This document shows positions 9,206 through 19,030 of a DNA stretch of 64,000 bases, piece by piece. Under the pieces are notes generated by a model, which saw only the letters and a list, made by a program, of their open reading frames with translations, searched no databases and was not told the DNA's origin. The translations under genes were made by a program, and so were the position numbers. Source of the DNA: Cupriavidus lacunae (GTDB lineage: Bacteria > Pseudomonadota > Gammaproteobacteria > Burkholderiales > Burkholderiaceae); contig NZ_QKWJ01000035.1 of the NCBI RefSeq assembly GCF_003353055.1, forward strand, positions 707 to 64,706, given 5' to 3'. Position 1 is the first letter of the stretch; every line of letters begins with the position of its first letter.

Positions 9206-10015
9206 TCAGAGTCCTTCCATCACCTTGTCCAGCCCCCGCACCACGCCGCGCACGGTGTGGACCTTGCGGATCGCCAGCAGCGCGCCGGCGACATAAGGCT
9301 TGGAGCCGTCGCCGGCCTCGTGCTTCAGGTGCAGGCGCTGGCCATCGGCGCCGAAGATCACCTCCACGCCAAGCTGGTAACCCGGCAGCCGCACCGCATG
9401 CACCTGCGTGCCGGACATGGTGGCGCCGCGGGTTTCCTTCGGGCCGTTGACCTGGTCGACCGGCACCGCCTGCGCGGCGGCCTTGACCTGGCCGAGCCGG
9501 AAGGCCAGTTCGCGCACCGTGCCGGAGGGCACGTCGATCTTGCCGGCCTTGGCGTAGTCGATGATCTCCCAGTGCTCCAGGTGGCGCGCGGCCATTTCGG
9601 CAAACTTCTGCAGCAGCACCACCGTGATGGCGAAATTGCCGCAGGCGAGCACGCCGCGATCGGCCTTGCGCGCGGCCGCGTCGATCTCGGCATAGTCCTC
9701 GTCGGTCAGCCCCGAGGTGCCCACCACCACGTGCGCGCCATGCGCCAGCGCCTGCAGGATGTTGTGCCTGGCGATGCCCGGCTTGGTGTATTCGACATAG
9801 ACGTCGTACGGCGTTGCCCCCAGCGCCTCGATGCTGGCGGCCGCTACGCCGGGGGTGTCGGCATGGCCGGTCAGCTGCGCGAGTGTCTGACCGGCGGCGC
9901 CGCGCGACAGGCCGGCCACCAGGGTCATGTCGGCCGCATGGGCCACGCCGCGCGCCAGTTCGCCGCCGGCCCAGCCGGTCACGCCGCCGACGGCGACACG
10001 GATCGGATTGCTCAT
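9206..10015 (-). CDS. DapB-like dihydrodipicolinate reductase family protein, non-canonical
   Basis: A 269-residue NAD(P)-binding protein of the DapB fold. The nucleotide-binding loop is GGVTGWAGGEL, not the usual GxxGRMG. The substrate loop is conserved as KIDVPSGT, but the segment before it reads EIIDYAKAGK where classical DapB has a His-His pair, so the catalytic histidine appears to be missing. The ATG at 10015 marks where similarity begins. It sits beside an Lrp regulator and a lysine-degradation pair, so it may act on a lysine-derived imine or a related ring rather than in lysine synthesis. That role is inferred. Confidence 0.75.
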   Translation of the reverse strand: MSNPIRVAVGGVTGWAGGELARGVAHAADMTLVAGLSRGAAGQTLAQLTGHADTPGVAAASIEALGATPYDVYVEYTKPGIARHNILQALAHGAHVVVGTSGLTDEDYAEIDAAARKADRGVLACGNFAITVVLLQKFAEMAARHLEHWEIIDYAKAGKIDVPSGTVRELAFRLGQVKAAAQAVPVDQVNGPKETRGATMSGTQVHAVRLPGYQLGVEVIFGADGQRLHLKHEAGDGSKPYVAGALLAIRKVHTVRGVVRGLDKVMEGL

Positions 10016-10060
10016 GTTCTGTTTCTCCGCAAAGGCTGATGGGTCTGGCAGCATACCGCG

Positions 10061-10510
10061 TCAGCCTGCGGCGCGCCGGCGGTCGAGCTTGCGCGCCAGC
10101 ACGATCGAGGTGGTGGTGTGGTTGACGCCGTCGAGCATGCCGATCTCGTCGAGCAGCCGGTCCAGCCGGTCATGCGTGTCGCAGCGGATCGCCACCAGGT
10201 AGTCGACCGGGCCGCTGACGGAATTGACCTCCTCGATCTCGGGCAGCCGCTGCAGCGCGCGCAGGATGGCGGGCGCGGCCTTGGGCTGCACCGACAGCCC
10301 GCAGTAGGCCAGGATGACGTTGTCTTCCATGCGCTGTCCCAGCCGCACACCATAGCCGGCAATCACCCCGGTGCGCTCCAGCCGCGCGATGCGCGCCACC
10401 ACCGTGGTGCGGGCGATGCCCAGGTGCCGGGCGAGGTTGGCGGCGCTTTCGCGGGCATTGGCCTGCAGCAGCGACAGCAGGTGCCGGTCGGTGGTGTCGA
10501 GTTCGGTCAT
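10061..10510 (-). CDS. Lrp/AsnC-family transcriptional regulator
   Basis: A 149-residue feast/famine regulator. The N-terminal HTH runs LDTTDRHLLSLLQANARESAANLARHLGIARTTVVARI, and the C-terminal RAM (ligand-binding) domain contains VSGPVDYLVAIRC. It is divergent from the saccharopine/lysine dehydrogenase-like gene and is its likely regulator, with lysine or a breakdown product as effector (inferred). The shared 128-base gap contains TTCGTCGTT twice (10524 and 10553), 29 bases apart, a spacing that fits side-by-side Lrp contacts. Confidence 0.93.
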   Translation of the reverse strand: MTELDTTDRHLLSLLQANARESAANLARHLGIARTTVVARIARLERTGVIAGYGVRLGQRMEDNVILAYCGLSVQPKAAPAILRALQRLPEIEEVNSVSGPVDYLVAIRCDTHDRLDRLLDEIGMLDGVNHTTTSIVLARKLDRRRAAG

Positions 10511-10638
10511 TGCGTCAGCATGCTTCGTCGTTTTGTTCGATTATGGCGGGTTTTCGTCGTTCTTGCGCCTTCATTGTGTCGCGCCGGCTATCCATACTCC
10601 AGTCAAGGGAACAACCTTTTCTTGTGGACGGAGACACC

Positions 10639-11820
10639 ATGCAAGCCTCGAACCTGGGCCGGCAGGCCCCGCGCGACCTGCCCACGGCACCCCGCCCGCT
10701 GCACGTGACGGTGCTGGGCGCGGGCAAGATCGGCCGCGCCATCGCGGCGATGCTGCATGACAGCGGCGACTACCGCGTCAGCCTGGTCGACCACGACGCC
10801 CGCCGTCTCGACGGCCTGCCGCGCGGTGTGGTGGCGCGCGCCGGCGACCCCACCGAGCCCGGCACCTGCGCCGCGCTATTGGCCGGCGCCGATGCCGTGC
10901 TCAACGCGCTGCCGTTCCATGCCGCCATCAGCGTGGCCTCGGTGGCGGCGCGCCTGGGCGTGCACTACTTCGACCTGACCGAGGACGTGGCCGCGACCCA
11001 GGCCATCCGCCAGCTGGCGCAGGGCGCGCGCTCGGTGCTGATGCCGCAGTGCGGGCTGGCGCCCGGCTTTATCGGCGTAGTCGGGCACGACCTGGCGCAG
11101 CGTTTCCTGCGCGGCGGCGGCGAACTGCTGGACCTGCAGATGCGGGTCGGGGCGCTGCCGCGCTACCCCAGCAATGCGCTCAAGTACAACCTGACCTGGA
11201 GCACCGAGGGACTGATCAACGAGTACTGCAACCCGTGCGAGGCGATTGTCGACGGCCGCCGCGTGGCACTGACGGCGCTGGAAGGGTTGGAGAGCTTTGC
11301 GCTGGACGGCATCGAGTACGAAGCCTTTAATACATCTGGCGGACTCGGCACGTTGCCCGAGACGCTGGCCGGGCGCGCGCGCCATGTCGACTACAAGTCG
11401 ATCCGCTATCCCGGCCACTGCGCGCTGATGAAGCTGCTGCTCAACGACCTGCGCCTGCGCGAACGCCGCGACTGGCTGCGCGATATCTTCGACCGCGCCA
11501 TCCCGGTGACCGAGCAGGACGTGGTGATCGTGTTCGCCACCGCCACCGGCTACCCGGCCGGGGGCGAACGCGGGCGCGGGCCGCTGACGCAGGCTTCGTT
11601 CTCGGTGCGCATCGGCGGGGTGGACGGCAAGGGTGGCCATGTCAACGCGATCCAGCTGACCACTGCAGCGGGCATCTGCACCGCGCTGGACATGGTGGCC
11701 ACCGGCGCGCTGCCGCAGGCCGGCTTCGTGCGGCAGGAGTCGATGCCGCTGGATGCCTTCCTTGCCAACCGGTTCGGTCGCCACTACACGCAGCATCCGC
11801 TCCAGGAGAGCCTCGTATGA
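10639..11820 (+). CDS. Saccharopine dehydrogenase-family oxidoreductase, probable lysine catabolism
   Basis: A 393-residue NAD(P)-dependent enzyme of the saccharopine dehydrogenase / lysine 6-dehydrogenase family. The Rossmann motif is VLGAGKIGRAIAAML; further family marks are LNALPFHAAISVA, MPQCGLAPGFIGVV and YKSIRYPGHC. The start at 10639 has GGAG five bases ahead. Its stop overlaps the next start (ATGA), so it is coupled to an aldehyde dehydrogenase. Lysine 6-dehydrogenase or saccharopine cleavage would yield 2-aminoadipate semialdehyde, which that neighbour could oxidise. The exact substrate cannot be settled from sequence. Confidence 0.85.
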   Translation: MQASNLGRQAPRDLPTAPRPLHVTVLGAGKIGRAIAAMLHDSGDYRVSLVDHDARRLDGLPRGVVARAGDPTEPGTCAALLAGADAVLNALPFHAAISVASVAARLGVHYFDLTEDVAATQAIRQLAQGARSVLMPQCGLAPGFIGVVGHDLAQRFLRGGGELLDLQMRVGALPRYPSNALKYNLTWSTEGLINEYCNPCEAIVDGRRVALTALEGLESFALDGIEYEAFNTSGGLGTLPETLAGRARHVDYKSIRYPGHCALMKLLLNDLRLRERRDWLRDIFDRAIPVTEQDVVIVFATATGYPAGGERGRGPLTQASFSVRIGGVDGKGGHVNAIQLTTAAGICTALDMVATGALPQAGFVRQESMPLDAFLANRFGRHYTQHPLQESLV

Positions 11821-13334
11821 AAGCCCAAGAGTTCGCCGCCTGCTGGGATTCGCTGGGCCTGCCACGGCCATGGCGGGAGGGCACGCCCGCTGGTACCGTG
11901 GCGGTCCGCTCGCCGGTCGATGGCGAAGCCATCGGCCATGTCCCGGCCTGCACGCCGGCGCAGGCCGACGCATCGATCGCCCGCGCCCACGCGGCGCAGA
12001 GCACCTGGGCGCTGCTGCCCGCGCCCGCGCGCGGCGAGATCGTGCGGCGCTTCGGCGAGGTGCTGCGCGAACACAAGCCGGCGCTGGGGCGGCTGGTGTC
12101 GCTCGAGTCCGGCAAGATCCTGCAGGAAGGCCTGGGCGAGGTGCAGGAGATGATCGACATCTGCGACTTCGCGGTCGGGCTGTCGCGCCAGCTGCACGGG
12201 CTGACCATTGCCTCCGAGCGCCCGCAGCACGCCATGCGCGAGACCTGGCACCCCTATGGGCTGTGCGGCGTGATCTCGGCCTTCAACTTCCCGGTGGCGG
12301 TGTGGGCGTGGAATGCGGCGCTGGCGCTGGTGTGCGGCAACGGCGTGATCTGGAAACCGTCGGAGAAAGTCACCCTGTGCGCGCTGGCCGCGCATGGCCT
12401 GCTGGAGCGGGTGCTGGCCGCGGCGGCGCCGCAGCATACCGGCATCTGCGCGGTGCTGCCGGGCGGGCGCATGCTGGGCGGCCATCTGGTGTCGCACCCG
12501 GCCGTGCGGCTGATCAGCGCCACCGGCTCGACCCGCATGGGCCGCGAGGTCGGCATTGCCTGCGCCGGGCACTTCAAGCGCAGCATCCTGGAGCTGGGCG
12601 GCAACAATGCCGCCATCGTCGCGCCTTCGGCCGATATCGAGCTGGCGGTGCGGGCCATCACCTTTGCCGCGGCCGGCACGGCGGGCCAGCGCTGCACCAC
12701 GCTGCGCCGCTGCTTTATCCACGCCGACCTGATGGACACCATGGCGAGCCGGCTGATCACCGTGTTCGACCGCCTGCCCGTGGGCGATCCGCTTGCGGAC
12801 GGCACGATGGTCGGCCCGCTGATCGACACCGCCGCCGGCGATGCCATGGCCAACGCGCTGGCCGCCTGCCGCGCGCAGGGCAATATCGTCACCGGCGGCG
12901 AACGGCTGCTGGCGGACCGCTATCCGCATGCGTACTACGTGCGGCCCGCGTTGGTGATGACCGACGCGCAGCACGACACCATGCTGACCGAGACCTTCGC
13001 GCCGATCCTGTACCTGATGCCGTACACCACCCTGGACGAGGCCATCGCGCTGAATAATGCCGCGGCGCACGGGCTATCGTCGTGCATCTTCACGGAATCG
13101 ATGCGCGAGGCCGAGCGCTTCCTGTCGTCGGCGGGCAGCGACTGCGGCATCGCCAACGTCAATATCGGCACCAGCGGCGCGGAAATCGGCGGCGCCTTCG
13201 GCGGGGAGAAGGCGACGGGCGGGGGGCGCGAGTCGGGGTCGGATGCGTGGAAGGGCTATATGCGGCGTGCCACCAACACCATCAACTACGGCGATTCGCT
13301 GCCGCTGGCCCAGGGGATACGGTTCGAGATCTGA
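11817..13334 (+). CDS. Aldehyde dehydrogenase, probable 2-aminoadipate semialdehyde dehydrogenase
   Basis: A 505-residue NAD-dependent aldehyde dehydrogenase. The general-base glutamate is in LELGGNNA, the catalytic cysteine in GTAGQRCTT, and the C-terminal half has the GAEIGGAFGGEKATGGGRESG stretch typical of the ALDH7/AmaB group, whose members oxidise 2-aminoadipate 6-semialdehyde. It overlaps the preceding dehydrogenase by ATGA and probably completes lysine conversion to 2-aminoadipate. The family assignment is firm; the substrate rests on the neighbour and on the GEKATGGGRESGSD motif. Confidence 0.9.
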   Translation: MKAQEFAACWDSLGLPRPWREGTPAGTVAVRSPVDGEAIGHVPACTPAQADASIARAHAAQSTWALLPAPARGEIVRRFGEVLREHKPALGRLVSLESGKILQEGLGEVQEMIDICDFAVGLSRQLHGLTIASERPQHAMRETWHPYGLCGVISAFNFPVAVWAWNAALALVCGNGVIWKPSEKVTLCALAAHGLLERVLAAAAPQHTGICAVLPGGRMLGGHLVSHPAVRLISATGSTRMGREVGIACAGHFKRSILELGGNNAAIVAPSADIELAVRAITFAAAGTAGQRCTTLRRCFIHADLMDTMASRLITVFDRLPVGDPLADGTMVGPLIDTAAGDAMANALAACRAQGNIVTGGERLLADRYPHAYYVRPALVMTDAQHDTMLTETFAPILYLMPYTTLDEAIALNNAAAHGLSSCIFTESMREAERFLSSAGSDCGIANVNIGTSGAEIGGAFGGEKATGGGRESGSDAWKGYMRRATNTINYGDSLPLAQGIRFEI

Positions 13335-13472
13335 GGGCATCCTTCGGGGTGTGTTACAGGTCGCGTAGGGAACGGTAACAAGCCTTACATGCCTTTGACG
13401 CCGTATTACGCTTTCTGCACGTATAACGTCAGCAGGGCAGGCACATGCCCGTTCGGACCCCAAGGACAAATC

Positions 13473-13679
13473 ATGAAAATGCTGACGATTGGACTGGCTG
13501 CCGCAGCGGTATCCGTCACCCTGCTGGGCGGCTGCGCCGTCTATCCCACGCCCGCCGGCCCCGCGATCGGTCCTGCGCCGGTGTACGTGGCCCCGGCGCC
13601 GGTCGTGGTGGCACCGCGGCCGTACTACTACGGCGGCTATGGCTATGGCTACTACGGCCGGGGATATCGCCACTGGTAA
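13473..13679 (+). CDS. Small Gly/Tyr-rich lipoprotein
   Basis: A 68-residue predicted lipoprotein. A short signal (MKMLTIGLAAAAVSVT) leads to the lipobox LLGGC with the modified cysteine near residue 21. The mature part is proline- and valine-rich (VYVAPAPVVVAPRPYY) and ends in repeated GYGYGYYGRGY. Similar small PxxYY/GYG outer-membrane lipoproteins are common in Burkholderiales. No function is known to me. Confidence 0.75.
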   Translation: MKMLTIGLAAAAVSVTLLGGCAVYPTPAGPAIGPAPVYVAPAPVVVAPRPYYYGGYGYGYYGRGYRHW

Positions 13680-13748
13680 AGACAGCCGTTGGCAGGACGA
13701 TGCAGGAGGATGCCGGCGCGTAGAGAGAGGCTGCGCGCCGGCGGCATT

Positions 13749-14372
13749 TCAGTTGCCGGCGGCGTCGCCGGCCCGCGTATTCAGCCCGCCCCAGCTGGGC
13801 GCGAGGGTCTCGGCGATCTCCGGCAAGTCCACCAGGTCGAGCACGCGCCCGACCGTATGGTCGACCAGTTCGGCAATGCTTTGCGGCTTCTGGTAGAAGC
13901 CCGGCACCGGCGGGAAAACGATCCCGCCCATTTCCGTCACCGCCGTCATGTTGCGCAGGTGCGCAAGGTTCAGCGGCGTTTCCCGCACCATCAGCACCAG
14001 CTTGCGCCGCTCTTTCAGGGTGACGTCGGCGGCGCGCGTGATCAGGTTGTCGGACAGGCCGTGCGCAATCGCGGCCAGCGTGCGCATGGAGCACGGGGCC
14101 ACCACCATCGCCTGCGCGCGGAACGAGCCGCTGGCGATGGTCGCGCCGATGTCGCGCACGTTGTGCACGACGCTGGCCAGCGCCTCCACCTCGGCACGGC
14201 TGATGTCCAGCTCGTGCTGCAGGTTCATCACGCCGGCCGGCGAGATCAGCAGATGGGTTTCCACCGAAGGCGCCGCGCGCAGCACCTGCAGCAGGCGCAC
14301 GCCGTAGATGGCGCCGGTGGCGCCCGTGATGGCGACGATCAGCCGTCTGGGTGTGCCGCCAGCCACGGACAT
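13749..14372 (-). CDS. ubiX: UbiX flavin prenyltransferase
   Basis: UbiX makes prenylated FMN, the cofactor of the UbiD decarboxylase in ubiquinone synthesis. The 207-residue protein starts LIVAITGATGAIYGVRLLQ and carries the family marks GSFRAQAMVVAPCSMRTLAAIA, ADVTLKERRKLVLMVRETPL and GGIVFPPVPGFY. The ATG at 14372 fits the start of similarity; an in-frame extension reads into grxD. It lies 8 bases behind grxD, in the conserved hemA-prfA-prmC-grxD-ubiX order. Confidence 0.95.
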   Translation of the reverse strand: MSVAGGTPRRLIVAITGATGAIYGVRLLQVLRAAPSVETHLLISPAGVMNLQHELDISRAEVEALASVVHNVRDIGATIASGSFRAQAMVVAPCSMRTLAAIAHGLSDNLITRAADVTLKERRKLVLMVRETPLNLAHLRNMTAVTEMGGIVFPPVPGFYQKPQSIAELVDHTVGRVLDLVDLPEIAETLAPSWGGLNTRAGDAAGN

Positions 14373-14380
14373 GGCGGAAC

Positions 14381-14692
14381 TCAGCCCTTCAGCACGGTCT
14401 GCAGTTCGCCGTTCTGGTACATCTCCATCATGATGTCCGAGCCGCCGATGAACTCGCCGTTCACGTAGAGCTGCGGGATGGTCGGCCAGTTGGCGTATTC
14501 CTTGATGCCCTGGCGGATGCCTTCGTCGTCCAGGACGTTGACCGTGGTGGGCGCGTCCACGCCGCAGGCCTTCAGGATCTGGATGGCGCGGCCCGAGAAG
14601 CCGCACATCGGGAATTGCGCGGTGCCCTTCATGAACAGGACTACCGGGTTGCCCTTGACGATCTGGTCGATCTTTTGCTGTACGTCGCTCAT
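14381..14692 (-). CDS. grxD: Monothiol glutaredoxin Grx4
   Basis: A 103-residue CGFS-type glutaredoxin that binds and hands over [2Fe-2S] clusters. The active-site motif is MCGFSGRA; KGTAQFP, WPTIPQLYVNGEFIGGSDI and EMYQNGEL are the glutathione-binding and family regions. The ATG at 14692 gives the standard length. It is followed by ubiX with an 8-base gap; prmC lies 147 bases upstream. Confidence 0.96.
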   Translation of the reverse strand: MSDVQQKIDQIVKGNPVVLFMKGTAQFPMCGFSGRAIQILKACGVDAPTTVNVLDDEGIRQGIKEYANWPTIPQLYVNGEFIGGSDIMMEMYQNGELQTVLKG

Positions 14693-14839
14693 GGTTTGCT
14701 TTTCAGTGGGGCGAGGCCGTGTCGCGGGCGCCGCCTGGGGAGAATGGGATGCCGCGCGGCCGGGCCGCACGGCGGGGATCTGATGGCGATTTTACCGGAA
14801 TCGCGGCCGGGCTTCAGGGGCCGTCGCCGCGCTGCCAGG

Positions 14840-15706
14840 CTATGCGCCCAGCCAGCGTCCGCCGGTGCAGCGCTCCAGGCCGGCCAGGTCGCGGGCAGTG
14901 GAGACCTCGGTGAAGCCGGCCTGCTCCAGCAGCTTGCGGGTGGCCTGGGCCTGGTCGTAGCCATGTTCCATCAGCAGCCAGCCGCCAGGCAGCAGCCGCG
15001 CGCCGGCACCGCCGACGATGGCCCGCAGGTCGGACAGGCCGTCGTCATGGTCGGTCAGCGCGTCGATCGGTTCGAAACGCAGGTCGCCCTCGGCCAGGTG
15101 CGGGTCGCCCGCGGCGATATAGGGCGGATTGCTGACGATCAGGTGAAAGCGCAGGTCCGGCGGCAGCGCCGCGTACCAGTCCGACACCAGGAAGTGGATG
15201 CGGTCGGCACCGAGCGCGCTGGCGTTGTCCTGCGCCACCATCAGCGCGCCGGGCGAGATATCGGTGGCCCAGACTTGCGCGTCGCGGCGCTCGCGCGCCA
15301 GCGTCACGGCCAGGATGCCCGAGCCGGTGCCCAGGTCCAGCACCCGTGGCTGCGGCACCTCGGCCAGCCGCGCCAGCGAGGCTTCGGCGGCGACCTCAGT
15401 ATCGGGGCGCGGGATCAGCACATCAGGGGTGACCCGGAATTTTCGACCGAAGAACTCGCGCTCGCCGATCAGGTAGGCCATCGGCTCGCCCGCCAGGCGC
15501 CGCGCCAGCAGCGTGGCAAAGGCGTCGCGCTGGGCGATGGTGAGGGTGTCGGTGTCGCGCGTGATCAGTTGCGTGCGGCTCAGGCCAGTGACATGCGTCA
15601 GGAGCATGCGCACTTCCAGCGCAGGCAGCCCGGCCATGGCGGCAAGGGTCTGGGCCTCGCGCAGCGTCGGCGTTGCCGACAACGCGGCGGAATTGGGGGA
15701 AGACAT
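14840..15706 (-). CDS. prmC: Release factor glutamine methyltransferase
   Basis: PrmC methylates the glutamine of the GGQ motif in peptide-chain release factors. The 288-residue protein has an N-terminal helical domain and a SAM-binding domain (VLDLGTGSGILAVTLA) with the catalytic NPPYIAAGDPHL. EREFFGRKFRVTPDVLIPRPDTE is the family linker. It lies in the same cluster as prfA, whose product is its substrate. A terminator separates the two through a small lipoprotein gene, so prmC probably has its own promoter. Confidence 0.95.
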   Translation of the reverse strand: MSSPNSAALSATPTLREAQTLAAMAGLPALEVRMLLTHVTGLSRTQLITRDTDTLTIAQRDAFATLLARRLAGEPMAYLIGEREFFGRKFRVTPDVLIPRPDTEVAAEASLARLAEVPQPRVLDLGTGSGILAVTLARERRDAQVWATDISPGALMVAQDNASALGADRIHFLVSDWYAALPPDLRFHLIVSNPPYIAAGDPHLAEGDLRFEPIDALTDHDDGLSDLRAIVGGAGARLLPGGWLLMEHGYDQAQATRKLLEQAGFTEVSTARDLAGLERCTGGRWLGA

Positions 15707-15740
15707 CGAAGGGCAGGGGGACGGTTCCGTTGCCGGCTAT

Positions 15741-15772
15741 AAAAAACCCCACCGGCGCAAGGCCTGGCGGGG
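15741..15772 (-). terminator. Rho-independent terminator after the Ala-rich lipoprotein gene
   Basis: On the minus strand a hairpin with arms CCCCGCC and GGTGGGG (one G-T pair) is followed by six Ts. It lies between the lipoprotein stop (15852) and the prmC start (15706). Confidence 0.7.
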
Positions 15773-15851
15773 CTTTGGGGCGGGGCTTTCCGGCTTGGCG
15801 CCAGTGTACCGCTCATCGGCCGCGGCGGGCGCAATGCCCCCGCCGGGGCGA

Positions 15852-16181
15852 TTACTTATTGACGGAGTCCTTGGCCTTGTCAGCGCCGGCGTTGACGGCC
15901 TGCTTGGCGGCCTGCTTGGCATTTGCCATGGCGTTGCCGGCGTCTTCCTTGGCCTTGTCGGCGGCAGCCGAGACGTCGGCCGCAGCGCCGCTGGCGGCGG
16001 ACTTGGCGGCGTCCGCGGCGTTGCTGGCGGCAGCGGCGGCATCGCTGGCAGCCGCCTTGGCGGATTCAGCGGCGCTCTGCATGGCGCTCTCGGCGCTCGA
16101 GGCGGCCGGCTTGGCCTCTTCCTTCTTGCTGCAAGCGGCCATGGCCGCGGTGATCATCAACAGCGCGAGCAATTTTTTCAT
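15852..16181 (-). CDS. Alanine-rich small lipoprotein
   Basis: A 109-residue predicted lipoprotein: MKKLLALLMITAAMAAC gives a signal with lipobox and modified cysteine at residue 17. The rest is almost only Ala, Lys, Ser, Asp and Glu in a repeating pattern (AAxxA, DKAKE), predicted to be one long amphipathic helix, like Lpp-type or stress-related helical lipoproteins. It has its own upstream gap (191 bases with no gene) and its own terminator and so is a separate transcript inserted in the prfA-prmC cluster. Confidence 0.8.
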   Translation of the reverse strand: MKKLLALLMITAAMAACSKKEEAKPAASSAESAMQSAAESAKAAASDAAAAASNAADAAKSAASGAAADVSAAADKAKEDAGNAMANAKQAAKQAVNAGADKAKDSVNK

Positions 16182-16372
16182 GATTTCGTCCTAGGTATGT
16201 TCTCGGGGAGTGACTACCCGGCACCATTCTCCGTTTGCCGGTCGAAATCGATTATAGACAGCGGCTTTACCCCCACCAGTGCTGTTTCAAGCATTTACAA
16301 GAAATACAAAGATATCGGCGACTTTACGCGGTGTTCATGCCGGAAGGCCGGACGCACGCCATTTAGTGGCGC

Positions 16373-17455
16373 TCAAGCCTCATCGCCAAGGGCTGCCAAC
16401 TGGTCAGCCTGGTGCTCCGAGGCCAGTGCCGACAGCAGTTCATCCATGTCGCCGTCCATGATCATGTCGATCTTGTACAGGGTCAGGTTGATGCGGTGGT
16501 CGGTCACGCGCCCCTGCGGGAAGTTGTAGGTGCGGATGCGGTCGCTGCGGTCGCCCGAGCCGATCAGGTTGCGCCGCGTGCTGGCCTCCTTGGCCTGGGC
16601 GGCGCGCGTCTGCATGTCCTTGATGCGGGCCGCCAGCACCTTCATCGCCTTGTCCTTGTTGCGGTGCTGGCTGCGGTCGTCCTGGCACTCGACCACGATG
16701 CCGGTCGGCAGGTGGGTCAGGCGCACTGCGGAATCGGTCTTGTTGACGTGCTGGCCGCCCGCGCCCGAGGCGCGGAAGGTGTCGATGCGCAGGTCGGCCG
16801 GGTTGATCTCGACCTCGCCCACTTCATCGGCTTCGGGCATGACCGCGACCGTGCAGGCCGAGGTGTGGATGCGGCCCTGCGCCTCGGTGGCCGGCACGCG
16901 CTGCACCCGGTGGCCGCCCGATTCGAACTTCAGCCTCGAAAATGCCGCATCGCCGGCGATCCGCACGATCACTTCCTTGTAGCCGCCCAGGTCCGATTCC
17001 GATTCGCTCATCACCTCGACCTGCCAGCGCTGGCGTTCGGCGTAGCGCGTGTACATCCGCAGCAGGTCGGCGGCGAACAGCGCGCTCTCCTCGCCGCCGG
17101 CGCCGGCGCGGATTTCCAGCAGCAGGTTGCGGTCGTCGTTGGGGTCCTTGGGCAGCAGCAGGCGCTGCAGGCTGGCCTCCAGCGCTTCGAGCCGCGCGCG
17201 CGCGCTGGCGATCTCGTCGGCGGCGAAGTCCTTCATCTCCGCATCGTCCAGCAGCGCCTGCGCGGTGGCCAGGTCGTCCTGGGCCTGGCGGTACTGGCCG
17301 TATTGCTCGGCCACCGGCGACAGCTCGGCATGCTCGCGGCTGAGCTTGCGGTACTGGTCGATCTTCGCGGTCGCGTCTTCGCGCGCGAGCAGGGCGTTGA
17401 CTTCATCGAGTCGCTCGGCCAGTTGGTCGAGCTTGGCAAGCATGCTGGCTTTCAT
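16373..17455 (-). CDS. prfA: Peptide chain release factor 1
   Basis: RF1 ends translation at UAA and UAG. The 360-residue protein has the GGQ catalytic motif in [18 protein letters not shown], the FxIRAGAGG-like signature [13 protein letters not shown], and the RF-1 family C-terminal helix. It lies 103 bases downstream of hemA on the same strand. Full length with no anomalies. Confidence 0.97.
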   Translation of the reverse strand: MKASMLAKLDQLAERLDEVNALLAREDATAKIDQYRKLSREHAELSPVAEQYGQYRQAQDDLATAQALLDDAEMKDFAADEIASARARLEALEASLQRLLLPKDPNDDRNLLLEIRAGAGGEESALFAADLLRMYTRYAERQRWQVEVMSESESDLGGYKEVIVRIAGDAAFSRLKFESGGHRVQRVPATEAQGRIHTSACTVAVMPEADEVGEVEINPADLRIDTFRASGAGGQHVNKTDSAVRLTHLPTGIVVECQDDRSQHRNKDKAMKVLAARIKDMQTRAAQAKEASTRRNLIGSGDRSDRIRTYNFPQGRVTDHRINLTLYKIDMIMDGDMDELLSALASEHQADQLAALGDEA

Positions 17456-17558
17456 CGGGGGCGGACAGGAATGGGGGTGGGCCGGGCCGCGCGCGCAAGA
17501 CAGTGACGGCGGCGATTGGCGTGCCCGGCGCGGCGCGCCGGCGGCTGGGCGAGCGCGG

Positions 17559-18863
17559 CTAGCGCTCGGAGTGGCTGCTGTGGCGGAACAGGCCCGGCAC
17601 CAGGCGCAGCAGCGCCTCGCGGTCTTCGCCCTGGGTGTGGTTCAGCGCGTGCGTGGGGCCGTGCAGGAACTTGCGCGTCAGCGCGCCGGAGAGGGCCTCC
17701 AGCACGGCTTCGGGGTCGTCGCCGCGCGCCAGCATGCGGCGCGCGCGTTCCAGCTCGGCCTGGCGGATGGCTTCACCGCTGGTCTGCAGCTCGCGGATGA
17801 CGGGCACCACGCTGCGGGTTTCCAGCCAGTGCATGAAGTTCTGCACCCGGCTTTCGATAATGGCTTCGGCCTGTGCCACCGCAGCCTGGCGCATCGCGTT
17901 GCCTTCACGCACGATCGCGCCGAGATCGTCGACGGTGTACAGGAAGACGTCGTCCAGGCGCGCGACTTCGGGCTCGACGTCGCGCGGCACGGCCAGGTCG
18001 ACCATCATGATCGGGCGGTGCTTGCGGCGCTTGACCGCGCGCTCCACCGCGCCCAGGCCGATGATCGGCAGCGAGCTGGCGGTGCAGGACACCACGATGT
18101 CGAACTCATGCAGGCGCTCGCCCAGGTCCGTCAGGCGGATCGCGTTGGCGGTCAGGCCCTGGCCGGAGAGCTGCTCGGCGAGCTTTTCGCCGCGCTCCAC
18201 GGTGCGGTTGGCGACCACGATCTGGCGCGGCTGCTGCGCGGCGAAGTGCGTGGCGCACAGTTCGATCATCTCGCCCGCGCCGATAAACAGCACGCGCTGG
18301 GTCGAGACGCTTTCAAAGATCCGCTGCGCCAGCCGTACCGCGGCCGCTGCCATCGACACCGAATGCGCGCCGATCTCGGTCTGGCCGCGCACTTCCTTGG
18401 CCACCGCGAAGGTGCGCTGGAACAGCTGGTTCAGGTACGTACCCAGCGAGCCGGCTTCGCCGGCGGTGCGCACGGCGTCCTTGAGCTGGCCCAGGATCTG
18501 GGTTTCGCCCAGCACCATCGAATCCAGGCCGCTGGCCACGCGGAAGGCATGGCGCACGGCTTCCGACTGCGGCAGCGCGTACAGATGCGGGGCCAGTTCG
18601 CCGGCCGGCACGTTGTGGTGCTGCGACAGCCAGTGCAGGGTGTGCTCGAAACCATCGGTGCCCGGCGTCAGGACGTCGGTCGCGCAGTAGATCTCGGTGC
18701 GGTTGCAGGTGGACAGGATGGCGGCTTCGGTGCCGCTGCGCCCCGACAGGTGGGAGCGCAGCGCACCCAGCGCGGGCTTGATCTGCTCGAGCGGAAACGC
18801 CACCCGCTCGCGCAGCGAGACAGGTGCCGTTGTGTGATTGATGCCGATCGCGAGCAGTTGCAT
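17559..18863 (-). CDS. hemA: Glutamyl-tRNA reductase
   Basis: First enzyme of C5-pathway haem synthesis; it reduces glutamyl-tRNA to glutamate-1-semialdehyde. The 434-residue protein has the catalytic cysteine in [11 protein letters not shown], the [15 protein letters not shown] signature and the NADPH-binding [12 protein letters not shown]. It starts the hemA-prfA block on the minus strand and has a 167-base gap to the divergent small membrane-protein gene. Confidence 0.97.
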   Translation of the reverse strand: MQLLAIGINHTTAPVSLRERVAFPLEQIKPALGALRSHLSGRSGTEAAILSTCNRTEIYCATDVLTPGTDGFEHTLHWLSQHHNVPAGELAPHLYALPQSEAVRHAFRVASGLDSMVLGETQILGQLKDAVRTAGEAGSLGTYLNQLFQRTFAVAKEVRGQTEIGAHSVSMAAAAVRLAQRIFESVSTQRVLFIGAGEMIELCATHFAAQQPRQIVVANRTVERGEKLAEQLSGQGLTANAIRLTDLGERLHEFDIVVSCTASSLPIIGLGAVERAVKRRKHRPIMMVDLAVPRDVEPEVARLDDVFLYTVDDLGAIVREGNAMRQAAVAQAEAIIESRVQNFMHWLETRSVVPVIRELQTSGEAIRQAELERARRMLARGDDPEAVLEALSGALTRKFLHGPTHALNHTQGEDREALLRLVPGLFRHSSHSER

Positions 18864-19030
18864 TTGTAGGGGACGGATACGGCCCGGAGCGTGGCCGGAC
18901 CGAATGTCATTATACCGCCGGGATCGCTAATTGCAGGCGCAGGGCCGCTGAGCGTGGCAGCGGCCCCGGATTGCAGTATCGTTACGCCGCAGCCTTTTCG
19001 GTTGTGATGCTGACAACACAGGAGAAGCGG

